Positions 39,019 to 47,874 of a stretch of 64,000 nt of DNA are shown piece after piece; positions within the stretch are counted from its first letter, which is position 1, and each line of letters opens with the position of its first letter. The DNA is from Oceanobacillus timonensis. Lineage in GTDB: Bacteria; Bacillota; Bacilli; Bacillales; Amphibacillaceae. The stretch spans positions 2,776,344 through 2,840,343 of the forward strand of contig NZ_LT800497.1 of NCBI RefSeq assembly GCF_900166635.1, read 5' to 3'. The notes under the pieces were generated by a model. That model was not told the DNA's origin. It ran no database searches and saw nothing but the letters and a program-made list of their open reading frames with translations. The position numbers and the translations under genes are program-made.

Positions 39019-40107
39019 CTAACTTCTTACGCTTTTTTTCTCCATTTGGTACACATAAGCAAGCACTTCTGCCACGGGTTGAAAGTATTCTTCGGGAATC
39101 CGTTCATCCAATTCCGTACTTGCATAAAGTGCCCTTGCCAGAGAACGATTTTCGATCATATGTACATGGTGCTCTTTTGCAATTTCTTTGATGCGCTGCG
39201 CAATACTGTCTGTTCCTTTTGCAACAACAAAGGGAGCATCCGCCTTTGTTTCATCATATTTAATTGCAATCGCATAATGTGTCGGGTTGGTAATAATCAC
39301 ATCTGCTCCCGGAACTTCACTCATCATTCTTCTGGTTGCGATTTGCCTCTGCTTTTCTTTCATTTTAGATTTAATTAAAGGATCCCCTTCGACATTTTTA
39401 TACTCGTCTTTAATATCTTGTTTGGACATACGGATGTTTTTCTCAAAATCATATTTTTGATACAAATAATCCAGAACACCTAAAAAGAGTAATAAAGCAA
39501 TCGCTGCAAAAGCCATGATGGCAGTAACTTGTGCAAAAAATCCTAACGCTCCTTCCGGCTCCAGAAATGCCGTCATCAGCATTTGGTCTTTATTTATCCA
39601 AATTACTGAAAATGTTACCGCACCGACTAAAGCAATTTTCAGCATCGATTTCAGAAATTCCACCAGGGCACGAATGGAAAAGATTCGTTTAGCCCCTTTA
39701 ATGGGATCTATTTTTTTTAAATCCGGCTTTAATGACTCTGTCGAAAATAAGAATTTAACCTGAAGCAAATTAGCTGCAACCCCAAAAACAATTGCGATTA
39801 GCATAATCGGCGCAACCATTAGAGCTGCTTGAAGGGCGGAATCATTAAAAAGGGTTTGGATCGAATGATTGGTTATATCCCAATGAATATATTCCGTAAA
39901 TGATTTTCGATAAAATGCCAACATATAATCAAGGATATATCCGCCAAATACAAATAAACCGATAAAACAGCCCAGCAGCAAAATGGCTGTATTGATATCC
40001 TGACTTTTAGCAACACGTCCTTTTTTACGTTCATCCTGCCTTTTCTTTGGAGTGGCTTTTTCTGTTTTTTCACCTGCAAAAAATTGTAAGTCTAATGTTA
40101 ATGTCAC
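39019..40107 (-). CDS. flhB: Flagellar export switch protein FlhB
   Basis: 362 residues from a GTG (40107), six bases after GGAGGTG, giving MTLTLDLQFFAGEKTEKATP, the expected opening; the longer reading begins inside the ribosome binding site. Four membrane helices, then the autocleavage site NPTH (ADVIITNPTHYAIAI near 263) that switches export from rod/hook to filament parts. Abuts fliR with one base between. Confidence 0.96.
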   Translation of the reverse strand: MTLTLDLQFFAGEKTEKATPKKRQDERKKGRVAKSQDINTAILLLGCFIGLFVFGGYILDYMLAFYRKSFTEYIHWDITNHSIQTLFNDSALQAALMVAPIMLIAIVFGVAANLLQVKFLFSTESLKPDLKKIDPIKGAKRIFSIRALVEFLKSMLKIALVGAVTFSVIWINKDQMLMTAFLEPEGALGFFAQVTAIMAFAAIALLLFLGVLDYLYQKYDFEKNIRMSKQDIKDEYKNVEGDPLIKSKMKEKQRQIATRRMMSEVPGADVIITNPTHYAIAIKYDETKADAPFVVAKGTDSIAQRIKEIAKEHHVHMIENRSLARALYASTELDERIPEEYFQPVAEVLAYVYQMEKKSVRS

Positions 40108-40108
40108 A

Positions 40109-40888
40109 TTAAACACCTCCAAATAAAGCCATCAATTGCTCCATCACCCGAAACATCGCTTCAAAAACGGATTGCAGTATTCCGACGTACAGAGCGAGAA
40201 ATACCAGAATCGCTATAAAACTCACTAATATTTTCAATGGCAGACCGACAACAAATACATTCATTTGCGGTACGGTACGGGCCACGATTCCCAATGCCAC
40301 ATCTACTAAAAATAAACAGCCGACAATAGGGATAGCTATTTGAAAAGCAATAATGAACATCGTATTAAAAGTGGTTAACACGAATTCTATGATGCTTTCC
40401 TCGCCAAAAGGAATAAATTGATCTAATGGAATGTAGGAAAAACTGTTCATCATGCCATTCAAAATCATATGATGGCCATCTACGGATAACAAAAATAACA
40501 ATGAAATAATATAAAAATATTGGCCTGTCAAAGGACTCTGTGCACCTGTTTGCGGATCTACCACATTCGCAATGGCAAAACCCATTTGAAAATCAATAAA
40601 TCCACCGGCAATCTGGATAGCCGACACCAGAATGAATGCTATCAGTCCAATACAAATCCCGACCAGGGCTTCTTTTACCAGCAAGAATACATATAAATCA
40701 TTTAAAGCAACATGATCAATATCCACGGTTGATATTAAAATAATGGCCAGAAAAAAACTGATTCCGATTTTAAATTGAACCGGAACAGACCGATAAGAGA
40801 ATAAAGGCATAATGACAAAGAATGTCAAAAGCCGTACAAAAATTAACATAAATGCTGGAACAAGGTTCCAATTAATCATCTCAATCAT
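40109..40888 (-). CDS. fliR: Flagellar export gate protein FliR
   Basis: About 259 residues, six or so membrane helices, with FRVLTFFV-like start LIFVRLLTFFVIMPLF and the conserved GFIDFQMGFAIANVVDP near 94. With FliP5 and FliQ4 it forms the export gate. Start placed at ATG 40888 (MIEMINWN); upstream TTG is possible. Follows fliQ closely. Confidence 0.94.
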   Translation of the reverse strand: MIEMINWNLVPAFMLIFVRLLTFFVIMPLFSYRSVPVQFKIGISFFLAIILISTVDIDHVALNDLYVFLLVKEALVGICIGLIAFILVSAIQIAGGFIDFQMGFAIANVVDPQTGAQSPLTGQYFYIISLLFLLSVDGHHMILNGMMNSFSYIPLDQFIPFGEESIIEFVLTTFNTMFIIAFQIAIPIVGCLFLVDVALGIVARTVPQMNVFVVGLPLKILVSFIAILVFLALYVGILQSVFEAMFRVMEQLMALFGGV

Positions 40889-40897
40889 TACGCACAA

Positions 40898-41167
40898 CTA
40901 CCCTATGTACTGATTTAAATTCACATACAGATTGGAAGTAAATTCAACAATGGTCGTTAACATCCACGGTCCAAAAAATACCAGGCCGAGTAACACCGCC
41001 AAAATTTTAGGAATAAATGCCAATGTCTGCTCTTGAATTTGCGTTGTTGCCTGAAAAATACTTACCAGTAAACCTACTGCCAAAGCTAACAGCAACAACG
41101 GGACAGTTATTAATAAAATGGTAAAAATACCCCGTTCAGCCAGGGTTAATACTAACTCACTACTCAT
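40898..41167 (-). CDS. fliQ: Flagellar export gate protein FliQ
   Basis: An 89-residue protein with two membrane helices and QATTQIQEQTLAFIPKI between them, diagnostic of FliQ. Start is ATG 41167 (MSSELVLTLAERG) with GAAGGAG eight bases before; a longer reading adds 15 residues absent from the family. Part of fliO-P-Q-R. Confidence 0.96.
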   Translation of the reverse strand: MSSELVLTLAERGIFTILLITVPLLLLALAVGLLVSIFQATTQIQEQTLAFIPKILAVLLGLVFFGPWMLTTIVEFTSNLYVNLNQYIG

Positions 41168-41218
41168 TGATTCTACTCCTTCCAGTACATCCTGAATGTC
41201 CAGCACTTCCAATACATG

Positions 41219-41890
41219 TTAAAAACCGCCGAGTAGAGACTGCGTAATCAAATACCAACCATCCACCAAGACAAATAATAATATTTTAAACGGCAATGAA
41301 ATCATTACCGGCGGCAACATCATCATTCCCATAGACATCAAAATACTTGCTACGGCCATGTCAATAATTAAAAATGGAATGAAAACCATAAACCCCATTT
41401 GAAATGCTGTTTTTAACTCACTGATAGCAAATGCAGGAACTAAGGTAGTTAACGGAATATCCTGTACTGTTTCCGGCGGTTCTGCCTCTGTGTAATTCAG
41501 GAACAATTGCAAATCCTTCTGTCTCGTATGCTGTGCCATAAATTCTTTTAACGGGACACTTGCATTTTCATACGCTTCATCCAGTGTAATCTCCTCTGCA
41601 AAAAGTGGAGATAGACCTTCTTCATAAACTTCCGAAAAAGTCGGAGCCATGATAAAAAACGTCATGAATAGAGCAATACCGATTAACACCTGATTAGGAG
41701 GCATCTGCTGTGTAGCCAATGATGTACGTACAAATGACAAAACAATAATAATGCGTGTAAAACTTGTCATTAATATCAAAATTCCCGGAGCTAAGGAGAA
41801 TATGGTTAATAACAAGAGCAGCCTTACAGACATAGCTACATTTGTCGGATCAGAGCTTGAAAATATATCTATAAATTCATTCATGGACAT
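41219..41890 (-). CDS. fliP: Flagellar export gate protein FliP
   Basis: 223 residues with MTSFTRIIIVLSFVRTSLATQ near 41 and the C-terminal MGMMMLPPVMISLPFKILLF. About four membrane helices plus a periplasmic loop. The N-terminal part is short for FliP because a cleavable signal peptide is not obvious, as often in Bacilli. It overlaps fliO by 14 bases. Confidence 0.96.
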   Translation of the reverse strand: MSMNEFIDIFSSSDPTNVAMSVRLLLLLTIFSLAPGILILMTSFTRIIIVLSFVRTSLATQQMPPNQVLIGIALFMTFFIMAPTFSEVYEEGLSPLFAEEITLDEAYENASVPLKEFMAQHTRQKDLQLFLNYTEAEPPETVQDIPLTTLVPAFAISELKTAFQMGFMVFIPFLIIDMAVASILMSMGMMMLPPVMISLPFKILLFVLVDGWYLITQSLLGGF

Positions 41891-42560
41891 CGTCCTTATG
41901 TTTCTGAATCAGATCCTGGCGATTTTTACGAATCGACTTCAATTCCCTGTTCAGTAATTGATTAAAAGACGCATTGGATAACGGATCGCTTTCTGCTTTT
42001 TTTCCTTTTGAAAAGAAAGATAAAGCATCTGTCCCTTTTTCTGTCGATTGATTCAGCAATTGTTCTATGCTTTCAGGGTCATCGATTTCTTCTAATAGCT
42101 CCACGTTATCTCCAACCCCGATTAGATAATATTTGTTTCCTGCACGGATAATTTGCACGGATTTATTCGATCCGACGGACACGCCGCCTACATTACGCAA
42201 AATACCCGGCTGCTGGTTAAATCCATTCTTTTTTCCTAAAAACTTTAAGACGACGTAAACTAAGCCTAATACAAGAGCCAGGCCAATAACTAAGCGGACA
42301 ATTTGCCAGCCCATGGATGAATCATTTGAGTCATCCTCAACTAAAAATGCATTGTCATTGTTGTCCATCATCATATCTTCATCATTTTCTTCCGGTTGTT
42401 CTTGATCTGTATTTAATTCTTCTTCGTTACACCCCTCGTCATTTTCAAGGCAGTCTAACACATTTGCTTCTGCACCTACGCTGATGGGAAGCAGCAGAAA
42501 AAATAGCATGCCTGCCCCCAGCGCGTAGAGATACCATGATTGCTTCTTCAATCTCGTCAA
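41877..42560 (-). CDS. fliO: Flagellar protein FliO/FliZ
   Basis: 227 residues: signal-like helix (about 8-30, ending VGAEA), an acidic Asn/Asp/Glu-rich linker (about 38-80), a membrane helix near 85-108 and a small C-terminal domain with GNKYYLIGVGDNVELLEEI. Assists assembly of the FliP ring. TTG start is the best available but its ribosome binding site is weak. Preceded by an inverted-repeat element that separates it from cheY. Confidence 0.88.
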   Translation of the reverse strand: MTRLKKQSWYLYALGAGMLFFLLLPISVGAEANVLDCLENDEGCNEEELNTDQEQPEENDEDMMMDNNDNAFLVEDDSNDSSMGWQIVRLVIGLALVLGLVYVVLKFLGKKNGFNQQPGILRNVGGVSVGSNKSVQIIRAGNKYYLIGVGDNVELLEEIDDPESIEQLLNQSTEKGTDALSFFSKGKKAESDPLSNASFNQLLNRELKSIRKNRQDLIQKHKDDVHE

Positions 42561-42585
42561 CTCACTTTTTAAATTGAAGTTTTTC

Positions 42586-42718
42586 AGTTTAGTACCAAAA
42601 TCTATGGGTGATGTTATCTCATAAATAAGTTAATGAAACTAATCGGCATAGTGTTTTTCCGCAACGGTTGCTGTAATAAAAAATATAGCCATTTGTAACC
42701 CATAGATTTTGGTGAAGA
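42586..42718. repeat. Small element with 16-bp perfect inverted ends between cheY and fliO
   Basis: ACCAAAATCTATGGGT (42594-42609) is the exact inverse of ACCCATAGATTTTGGT (42698-42713), 88 bases apart, and similarity extends weakly outward (GGTTCTTC versus AGTTTAGT). The look is that of transposon ends, possibly ISL3-like, with the interior lost; a target duplication is not clear. cheY and fliO are normally close together. Confidence 0.6.
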
Positions 42719-42729
42719 ACCAAGTTTTC

Positions 42730-43092
42730 TTAGCCGAGTGCTTTTTGAATCGCTTCAATGACACGATCTGCCTGGAACGGTTTAACAATAAAATCTTTTG
42801 CTCCCACCTGAATAGCATCAATAACCATTGCCTGCTGCCCCATTGCGGAACACATAATGACTTTTGCATCCGGATTAATCTGAAGAATTTCCTTCAAGGC
42901 TTGTAATCCATCTTTTTCCGGCATGGTAATATCCATCGTTACCAAATCAGGCTGTTGTTCTTTATATTTTTCTACCGCTTCATTGCCATCTTGTGCTTCT
43001 CCAACTACTTCAAAATCATTTTTGGTTAAAATATCTTTAATCATCATTCTCATGAAAGCTGCATCATCTACAATTAATATCTTTTTACCCAT
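42730..43092 (-). CDS. cheY: Chemotaxis response regulator CheY
   Basis: A 120-residue single receiver domain: D9/D10, phospho-acceptor D54 (TMDITMPEKDG), Thr/Ser switch in IMCSAMG and Lys in DFIVKPF. CheY-P binds FliM/FliY; in Bacillus it promotes smooth running. Start ATG 43092 (MGKKILIVDD) with GAAGGAG nine bases upstream; six upstream codons excluded. Confidence 0.97.
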   Translation of the reverse strand: MGKKILIVDDAAFMRMMIKDILTKNDFEVVGEAQDGNEAVEKYKEQQPDLVTMDITMPEKDGLQALKEILQINPDAKVIMCSAMGQQAMVIDAIQVGAKDFIVKPFQADRVIEAIQKALG

Positions 43093-43120
43093 TTTTTCTC
43101 GCTCCTTCAATTTGAAAAAT

Positions 43121-44374
43121 CTATTTCTTTAAATGTTGAATTCGATCAGTCTGGCTGACAATGTCTGTTACACGGACGCCAAAATTCTCATCAATGACAA
43201 CGACTTCTCCTTCAGCTACCAATTTTTCATTTACCAGAATATCTACAGGTTCGCCTGCCAGTTTGTCCAATTCAATAATGGACCCTGCTCCCATTTCCAG
43301 GATTTCCTTAATAGACTGCTTTGTTCTGCCTAATTCAACCGTCACCCGTAAAGGAATATCCATTAACATATCCAGATTACGCTGGCCTTGATAATTGATC
43401 GGAGCCTGCTCGAAATTTGAAAATGCAGCTTCCTGGATGTTTGATTTTTGCATACTTGGTCTGCCTAAAATATCATTGTTTCTTTGAATCGTTGACCCAT
43501 TATTCTCTGCTTCCCTGCTGACAGGTTGTTCTGTCGGCTGATGGTCTGCTGCTGGTTCTGAAACCGCCATTGAACTTGCATCCGGGCTGGCCGCAGCTTG
43601 GCTTTTCGAAGCTTGTTCTGATTCTTCTTCCGATGCTTGTACGGGAGCGTGTTCCGGCTCCGTTTGATTGGGAGCTTCTTCTTCGGCAGAAGGCGTCGGA
43701 TTCATTAATTGCTGTACTAATTCTTTGGCAAAGTCCAGCGGAACCAGCTGTACCATATTCGAATCGATTAAATCCCCTACCATTAATTTGAAAAATACTT
43801 TGACATATACTTTTTCTCCAAATAAAAGATCTTTTTTCTGTTGATCCAATCCATGGATGATTTCAGGAGGAGAAATATCTATTTTCTTATTAAATACAGT
43901 GGACATACTTGTAGCAGCTGAACCCATCATCTGATTCATCGCTTCCTGAACAGCACTGAGATGCATTTCATTGAGTTCTCCGTCCGGGCTGGTTCCATCG
44001 CCGCCAAGCATAATATCAGCAATGATCGCTGCATCCTCTGATTTAATGAAAAACACATTGTTGCCTATAAAACCTTTTATGTAATTCACTTGAACACTTA
44101 CAGGTTTAAACGTAACTTCGCTTTCTAGTTCTTCCTTATCAACTGTCGTAACTGCCGGCGTTGTAATTTCCACTTTTTGATTTAAAAGCGTAGACAACGT
44201 GGTAGCAGAGCTTCCGAAAGAAATATTACCAATTTCTCCTAAAGCATCTTTTTCTACATCCGTTAAAAACGGTTTTTCTTCTGTCTGCTCCTGCTCGTTG
44301 TCCTCCTGACTATCTTCAGGGACTTTCAGCAGGGCATCTATTTCTTCTTGCGACAGCTTGCCGTCATTCATCAT
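43121..44374 (-). CDS. fliY: Flagellar switch protein / CheY-P phosphatase FliY
   Basis: 417 residues: an N-terminal CheY-binding peptide-like start (GKLSQEEIDALLK), a CheC-like phosphatase domain with two active-site patterns (ALGEIGNISFGSSATTLS near 45; AVQEAMNQMMGSAATSMS near 140), a low-complexity Ala/Glu/Gln/Ser linker (about 225-305), and a C-terminal FliN/SpoA domain (PLRVTVELGRTKQSIKEIL). Forms the C-ring and dephosphorylates CheY-P. Overlaps fliM by 11 bases. Confidence 0.96.
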   Translation of the reverse strand: MMNDGKLSQEEIDALLKVPEDSQEDNEQEQTEEKPFLTDVEKDALGEIGNISFGSSATTLSTLLNQKVEITTPAVTTVDKEELESEVTFKPVSVQVNYIKGFIGNNVFFIKSEDAAIIADIMLGGDGTSPDGELNEMHLSAVQEAMNQMMGSAATSMSTVFNKKIDISPPEIIHGLDQQKKDLLFGEKVYVKVFFKLMVGDLIDSNMVQLVPLDFAKELVQQLMNPTPSAEEEAPNQTEPEHAPVQASEEESEQASKSQAAASPDASSMAVSEPAADHQPTEQPVSREAENNGSTIQRNNDILGRPSMQKSNIQEAAFSNFEQAPINYQGQRNLDMLMDIPLRVTVELGRTKQSIKEILEMGAGSIIELDKLAGEPVDILVNEKLVAEGEVVVIDENFGVRVTDIVSQTDRIQHLKK

Positions 44375-45353
44375 TTTCCATCACCCCATTCAGTTCCTCT
44401 AATACTTGAACAGACATTTTATGCCGGTACTCACCTGGTTGTACAAGGAACTTAAATTCATCGTTCACAGCCATTTTCAACGGTGAATCAATGGCTTGAT
44501 CCAATGCAATTACATCGCCGGCAGAAAATCTTAGAAATTCATCAATATTCATAGATGTCTCACCCAAAATGGCTTTTACTTCGACATCTGTATTTTTCAG
44601 ATACTGCGACATTCTTTGCATGCTTTTTTCATCTTTATTATTCGTCTGCATCCAATAAGACGCAGAGAGCTTGGGGATGATCGGTTCCAAAATGACATGA
44701 GGAATACAGATGTTAATCATCCCGGAAGCTTCCCCAATCATTGCTGATAGCGATACAACAACGACTGTTTCCGTCGGTGCAACGATTTGCAGGAATTGTG
44801 GATTTTCTTCAAATTCCTCTAATACAGGTTCAATATCTGTAACAGAGGACCAAGCTTCTTTTAAATTCCCTTCTGCCTTCTCAAACAATTGAGTGAGCAA
44901 TATCTTTTCAATTTCTGTCAGACTGCTTGATTTTGAACCGGTAGAGCCATTCCCGCCAAGCAGCCGCTCCAATAATGCAAATGCAATATTAGGATTGACT
45001 TCCATGATTAAATTTCCGTCTAATGGCTGTAAGCTATAAATGTTCAGAACTGTCGGCTTTGGTACGGATCGTATAAATTCCTCATAGGGTACTTGATCAA
45101 CAGAGGTAACCGTAATATTCACATATGTTCTGAGCTGCGTGGCAAAAAAGGTTGTCAGCAACCTCGCATAATTCTCATGCAGTCTTGCAATACTGCGTAT
45201 CTGGTCTTTTGAGAAACGTAATGCTCTCTTAAAATCATATACGCGGATTCTTTTTTCATCTTCTTCCTTTTTCAATTCTTCCGCATCCATTTCTCCTGAT
45301 GTTATCGCTGATAGCAAGGCATCAATTTCATTTTGTGATAATACCTCATCCAT
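44364..45353 (-). CDS. fliM: Flagellar motor switch protein FliM
   Basis: 329 residues. The N-terminal VLSQNEIDALLSAI is the CheY-P docking peptide; the middle domain has LLGGNGSTG near 145 (the GGxG region), and the C-terminal SpoA domain begins near 245 (VEVKAILGETSMNIDEFL). C-ring component with FliG and FliY. ATG after CAGGAGGTG. Confidence 0.97.
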   Translation of the reverse strand: MDEVLSQNEIDALLSAITSGEMDAEELKKEEDEKRIRVYDFKRALRFSKDQIRSIARLHENYARLLTTFFATQLRTYVNITVTSVDQVPYEEFIRSVPKPTVLNIYSLQPLDGNLIMEVNPNIAFALLERLLGGNGSTGSKSSSLTEIEKILLTQLFEKAEGNLKEAWSSVTDIEPVLEEFEENPQFLQIVAPTETVVVVSLSAMIGEASGMINICIPHVILEPIIPKLSASYWMQTNNKDEKSMQRMSQYLKNTDVEVKAILGETSMNIDEFLRFSAGDVIALDQAIDSPLKMAVNDEFKFLVQPGEYRHKMSVQVLEELNGVMENDE

Positions 45354-45386
45354 AAAATCTGGTCACCTCCTGACAGGAGTTATCAT

Positions 45387-45806
45387 CTATTGAAGTATCT
45401 TTTTAATGGTATATACTTCGGTAACCGTTCCTTCTGTCATCATTTCATTTAAATTTGTCTTTAGTGTATCTTCCAGGTCATCAAGTCCTGTTTGAAATTC
45501 ATCTTCATCCATAACGGCCAATTCTTTAATTAGTAAATTGGTAATCTGAAAATCTCTTTTTTCCAATTCATCGATGGCATCATTATCATCTGTAATGACT
45601 TGAAATTGCACTTGAACATACCTGTTATCCATTATGTCTGTTGTCACCTCTGATGTTTCATAGGAATGACTGACCATGTCATCAATCGATTGTTCCCCGG
45701 ATGTTGTTTCCGGTTCATTTATATAAATAACAATAATTAATGTTGCCACGACAACGACAAGTAATGTAATAATAGATGTCATCACGACCTTCACTATCTT
45801 ACTCAT
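45387..45806 (-). CDS. fliL: Flagellar basal body-associated protein FliL
   Basis: About 139 residues: single membrane helix at residues 8-30 and an outside domain with VQVQFQVITDD and the C-terminal EVYTIKKILQ. Supports stator function. I prefer ATG 45806 (MSKIVKVVM), six bases after AGGTG, over a GTG three codons upstream. Overlaps the flbD end. Confidence 0.92.
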   Translation of the reverse strand: MSKIVKVVMTSIITLLVVVVATLIIVIYINEPETTSGEQSIDDMVSHSYETSEVTTDIMDNRYVQVQFQVITDDNDAIDELEKRDFQITNLLIKELAVMDEDEFQTGLDDLEDTLKTNLNEMMTEGTVTEVYTIKKILQ

Positions 45807-46017
45807 CTTTTTCACCTGCCTTTAATGGAAGCGCAGGGAAGCCAATCTGATGATAAAAATCTGTCACCTTTTTAATAATTTCTTCTTCACTTTCTTTGAC
45901 AAATACTTTTTTTCCATTTAGTAAAGAAATGCTTGTATCTGCATAAGCCTGTACCTGCTCAATCATAATGGCATTCAGAACAAAAGATTCATTATTTAAT
46001 CGGGTTAATTTAATCAT
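45799..46017 (-). CDS. flbD: Flagellar protein FlbD
   Basis: A 72-residue protein with MIKLTRLNNESFVLNAIMIE, standard for FlbD/YlzI between the hook gene and fliL. Function poorly defined. Its translation signal is odd: AAGGGAGGG (46066-46074) lies 41 bases before the ATG, with a hairpin between that would shorten the distance when folded. Confidence 0.9.
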   Translation of the reverse strand: MIKLTRLNNESFVLNAIMIEQVQAYADTSISLLNGKKVFVKESEEEIIKKVTDFYHQIGFPALPLKAGEKDE

Positions 46018-46026
46018 AAGTTACCA

Positions 46027-46074
46027 GGGCGATCCTGATAATACTGGTTCAGGTTCGCCCCTTACCCTCCCTTG
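46027..46074 (-). promoter_or_regulatory. Hairpin between Shine-Dalgarno sequence and flbD start
   Basis: GGGCGATCCTGA (46027-46038) pairs with TCAGGTTCGCCC (46049-46060) with one mismatch and a 10-base loop. The purine-rich site (46066-46074) is just 5' of the hairpin on the minus strand and the ATG (46015-46017) nine bases 3' of it. Folded, the two come within about 14 bases. Confidence 0.55.
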
Positions 46075-46075
46075 C

Positions 46076-46870
46076 TTATCGTTTTAGATTAACAAGCTCT
46101 TGCAAAATCTCATCCGAGGTTGTAATAATTCTTGTATTTGCCTGAAATGAACGCTGTGCAGTAATCATTTCTGTGAATTCTTCCGACAAATCCACGTTGG
46201 ACATTTCTAAGGCGCCGCTAACAATTTCTCCTGTACCATTTGCTCCACCCGGTGCACCTAAATCCGGCTCACCAGCATTATCCGTAGCTGCATACAAACT
46301 ACCTCCGACTTTTTCTAATCCCGATGGGTTCGAAAAATTAGCTAATGCAATTTGTCCAGCTTGTTGATTGTTATCATTTCCATCAATATAAGTCACCGTT
46401 CCATCCGGTTCTACACTGAAGCTCTCTGCATTGTCCGGAATATTGATATTATTTCCGCCGGTAGATTGTAAATAATAACCATCTGCATTGACGACATCTC
46501 CATTATCATCCAGGTAAAAATTGCCGGCACGTGTATAGTAATCATTACCATCTCCCTGCACGACAAACATTCCATCTCCTTCTATTGCAAAATCTAATGG
46601 ATTATTTGTTGTTTGCATAAACCCTTGGGTATGCGTATTTGAAATGGCGCCTTCCTGAGATCCAAGACCAACTTGAGATGCGTTGATGCCGCCCCGTTCA
46701 GCTCCGGCTCCTTGTGCTGCGGATGTTGTCTGGCTCAGCATATCCTGAAAATTAATATTCGCTTTTTTATAGCCAGCTGTATTTACGTTAGCAATATTAT
46801 TCCCGATAACATCTAATTTGGTCTGTGAATTTTTCATTCCTGAAATACCTGAATACATGGATCGTAACAT
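46076..46870 (-). CDS. flgE: Flagellar hook protein (FlgE of Bacillus, formerly FlgG)
   Basis: 264 residues. N-terminal SGISGMKNSQTKLDVIGNNI with the ANVNTAGYK rod/hook motif, a small central domain, and C-terminal QRSFQANTRIITTSDEIL heptads. The size and position (after flgD, before flbD) match the Bacillus hook subunit, historically called FlgG. Secreted through the flagellar exporter, no Sec signal. Preceded by an 87-base gap containing a hairpin. Confidence 0.93.
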   Translation of the reverse strand: MLRSMYSGISGMKNSQTKLDVIGNNIANVNTAGYKKANINFQDMLSQTTSAAQGAGAERGGINASQVGLGSQEGAISNTHTQGFMQTTNNPLDFAIEGDGMFVVQGDGNDYYTRAGNFYLDDNGDVVNADGYYLQSTGGNNINIPDNAESFSVEPDGTVTYIDGNDNNQQAGQIALANFSNPSGLEKVGGSLYAATDNAGEPDLGAPGGANGTGEIVSGALEMSNVDLSEEFTEMITAQRSFQANTRIITTSDEILQELVNLKR

Positions 46871-46922
46871 GATTATTTCCCCTTTTTTCTTTTAATTTGA
46901 CCGCTTCTGTCAATCCACGGTG

Positions 46923-46951
46923 ACAAGCTTCCCGTAAAGGGTCCGGCTTGT
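46923..46951 (-). repeat. Hairpin between the TIGR02530 gene and the hook gene
   Basis: ACAAGC and CCC pair with GGG and GCTTGT across small bulges; no T-run follows, so it is more likely a processing or stability hairpin than a terminator. Confidence 0.55.
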
Positions 46952-46957
46952 TTGAAC

Positions 46958-47323
46958 TTATAGTAAAATCGTTCCGTCAATATTTGTAAATATTTTTTTA
47001 TCTGCCTCATTTTGATTCAGTGCCGTAACAATAGTATTGTTTTTCACACTGACTACCATGGCATTCCCGTCAACAACAACCAGGGCATCTTTGACCCCTT
47101 TTTGTTTTGCTTCTTTTACTTTATCCTGTATAGACTGCCATTCCTGCTTGCTCAAGTGAATATTCCGATCTTGCATCCGTTCTGCAGCATGTTTACTGAC
47201 AGTCAATTCCTGCTGTTGTTGAAGCATCTCTCCAAAGGAAGTATTCCTTTTGGATGGCTGCGCTTTTGGCATATGCTGTTCCTGCGATATAGGTGGTATG
47301 ATAGGTTGAATAGGGCGAACCAT
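46958..47323 (-). CDS. Flagellar operon protein, TIGR02530 family
   Basis: A 121-residue conserved flagellar-operon protein found between flgD and the hook gene in Firmicutes. Features: N-terminal disordered Pro/Gln-rich stretch, then VSKHAAERMQDRNIHLSKQE and KDALVVVDGNAMVVSVKNN. Role unknown; position suggests hook assembly. Its start touches the flgD stop. No enzyme motifs. Confidence 0.9.
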   Translation of the reverse strand: MVRPIQPIIPPISQEQHMPKAQPSKRNTSFGEMLQQQQELTVSKHAAERMQDRNIHLSKQEWQSIQDKVKEAKQKGVKDALVVVDGNAMVVSVKNNTIVTALNQNEADKKIFTNIDGTILL

Positions 47324-47835
47324 TATTCTTCTCCTTCCTCATTCCCTACAGGGCCTGCTGTATCATTTTCTGATTCATTATCCGCTTCGTTTGCTGCTGT
47401 TCCAACTTCCACCACTGAATCAGCATAGATTTTTTTGCCATTATCTAAATGGAAAACAGCCCATCCATCCTGCTCAGATACCGAAACAATTTCATTTGTG
47501 TCAACACCAGCTACTTCTCCAGTTTCTTCATCAAATGTTCTGTAATTCACCGTCTCCCCAATCATATGACTATACTGGATAGCTGGCGATACGAGCTGGT
47601 TGTTTACTAAAAGGTCCATCGAATTAGACATATTCATCATTTGCTCCAGAGAAGAGAAAGTTGCCATTTGTGCAATAAACTCCGATTCATCCATGGAATT
47701 CGTCGGATCCTGGTTTTGCATTTGCGTTACCAATAGTTCCAAAAATTCGTCTTTTCCCAATTCCGGAGAAGGTTCTCTTTCTTTTGGCTGATTACTTAAG
47801 TATAAAGATGTGTCAACAGAAGTGATGATTGTCAC
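47323..47835 (-). CDS. flgD: Flagellar hook cap protein FlgD
   Basis: 170 residues with the FlgD signature LGKDEFLELLVTQMQNQDPTNSMDESEFIAQ near 24 and SSLEQMMNMS. The C-terminal hook-cap domain is reduced and ends in an acidic Glu/Asn tail. Start codon unclear: the GTG at 47835 lies inside the best ribosome binding match (GGCGGTGA), and the next suitably spaced codon is ATC. The GTG is kept as a conservative choice. Confidence 0.9.
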   Translation of the reverse strand: MTIITSVDTSLYLSNQPKEREPSPELGKDEFLELLVTQMQNQDPTNSMDESEFIAQMATFSSLEQMMNMSNSMDLLVNNQLVSPAIQYSHMIGETVNYRTFDEETGEVAGVDTNEIVSVSEQDGWAVFHLDNGKKIYADSVVEVGTAANEADNESENDTAGPVGNEEGEE

Positions 47836-47874
47836 CGCCTTTCAAATAGTTTGTCTGTATAACTTGCTCCATGA

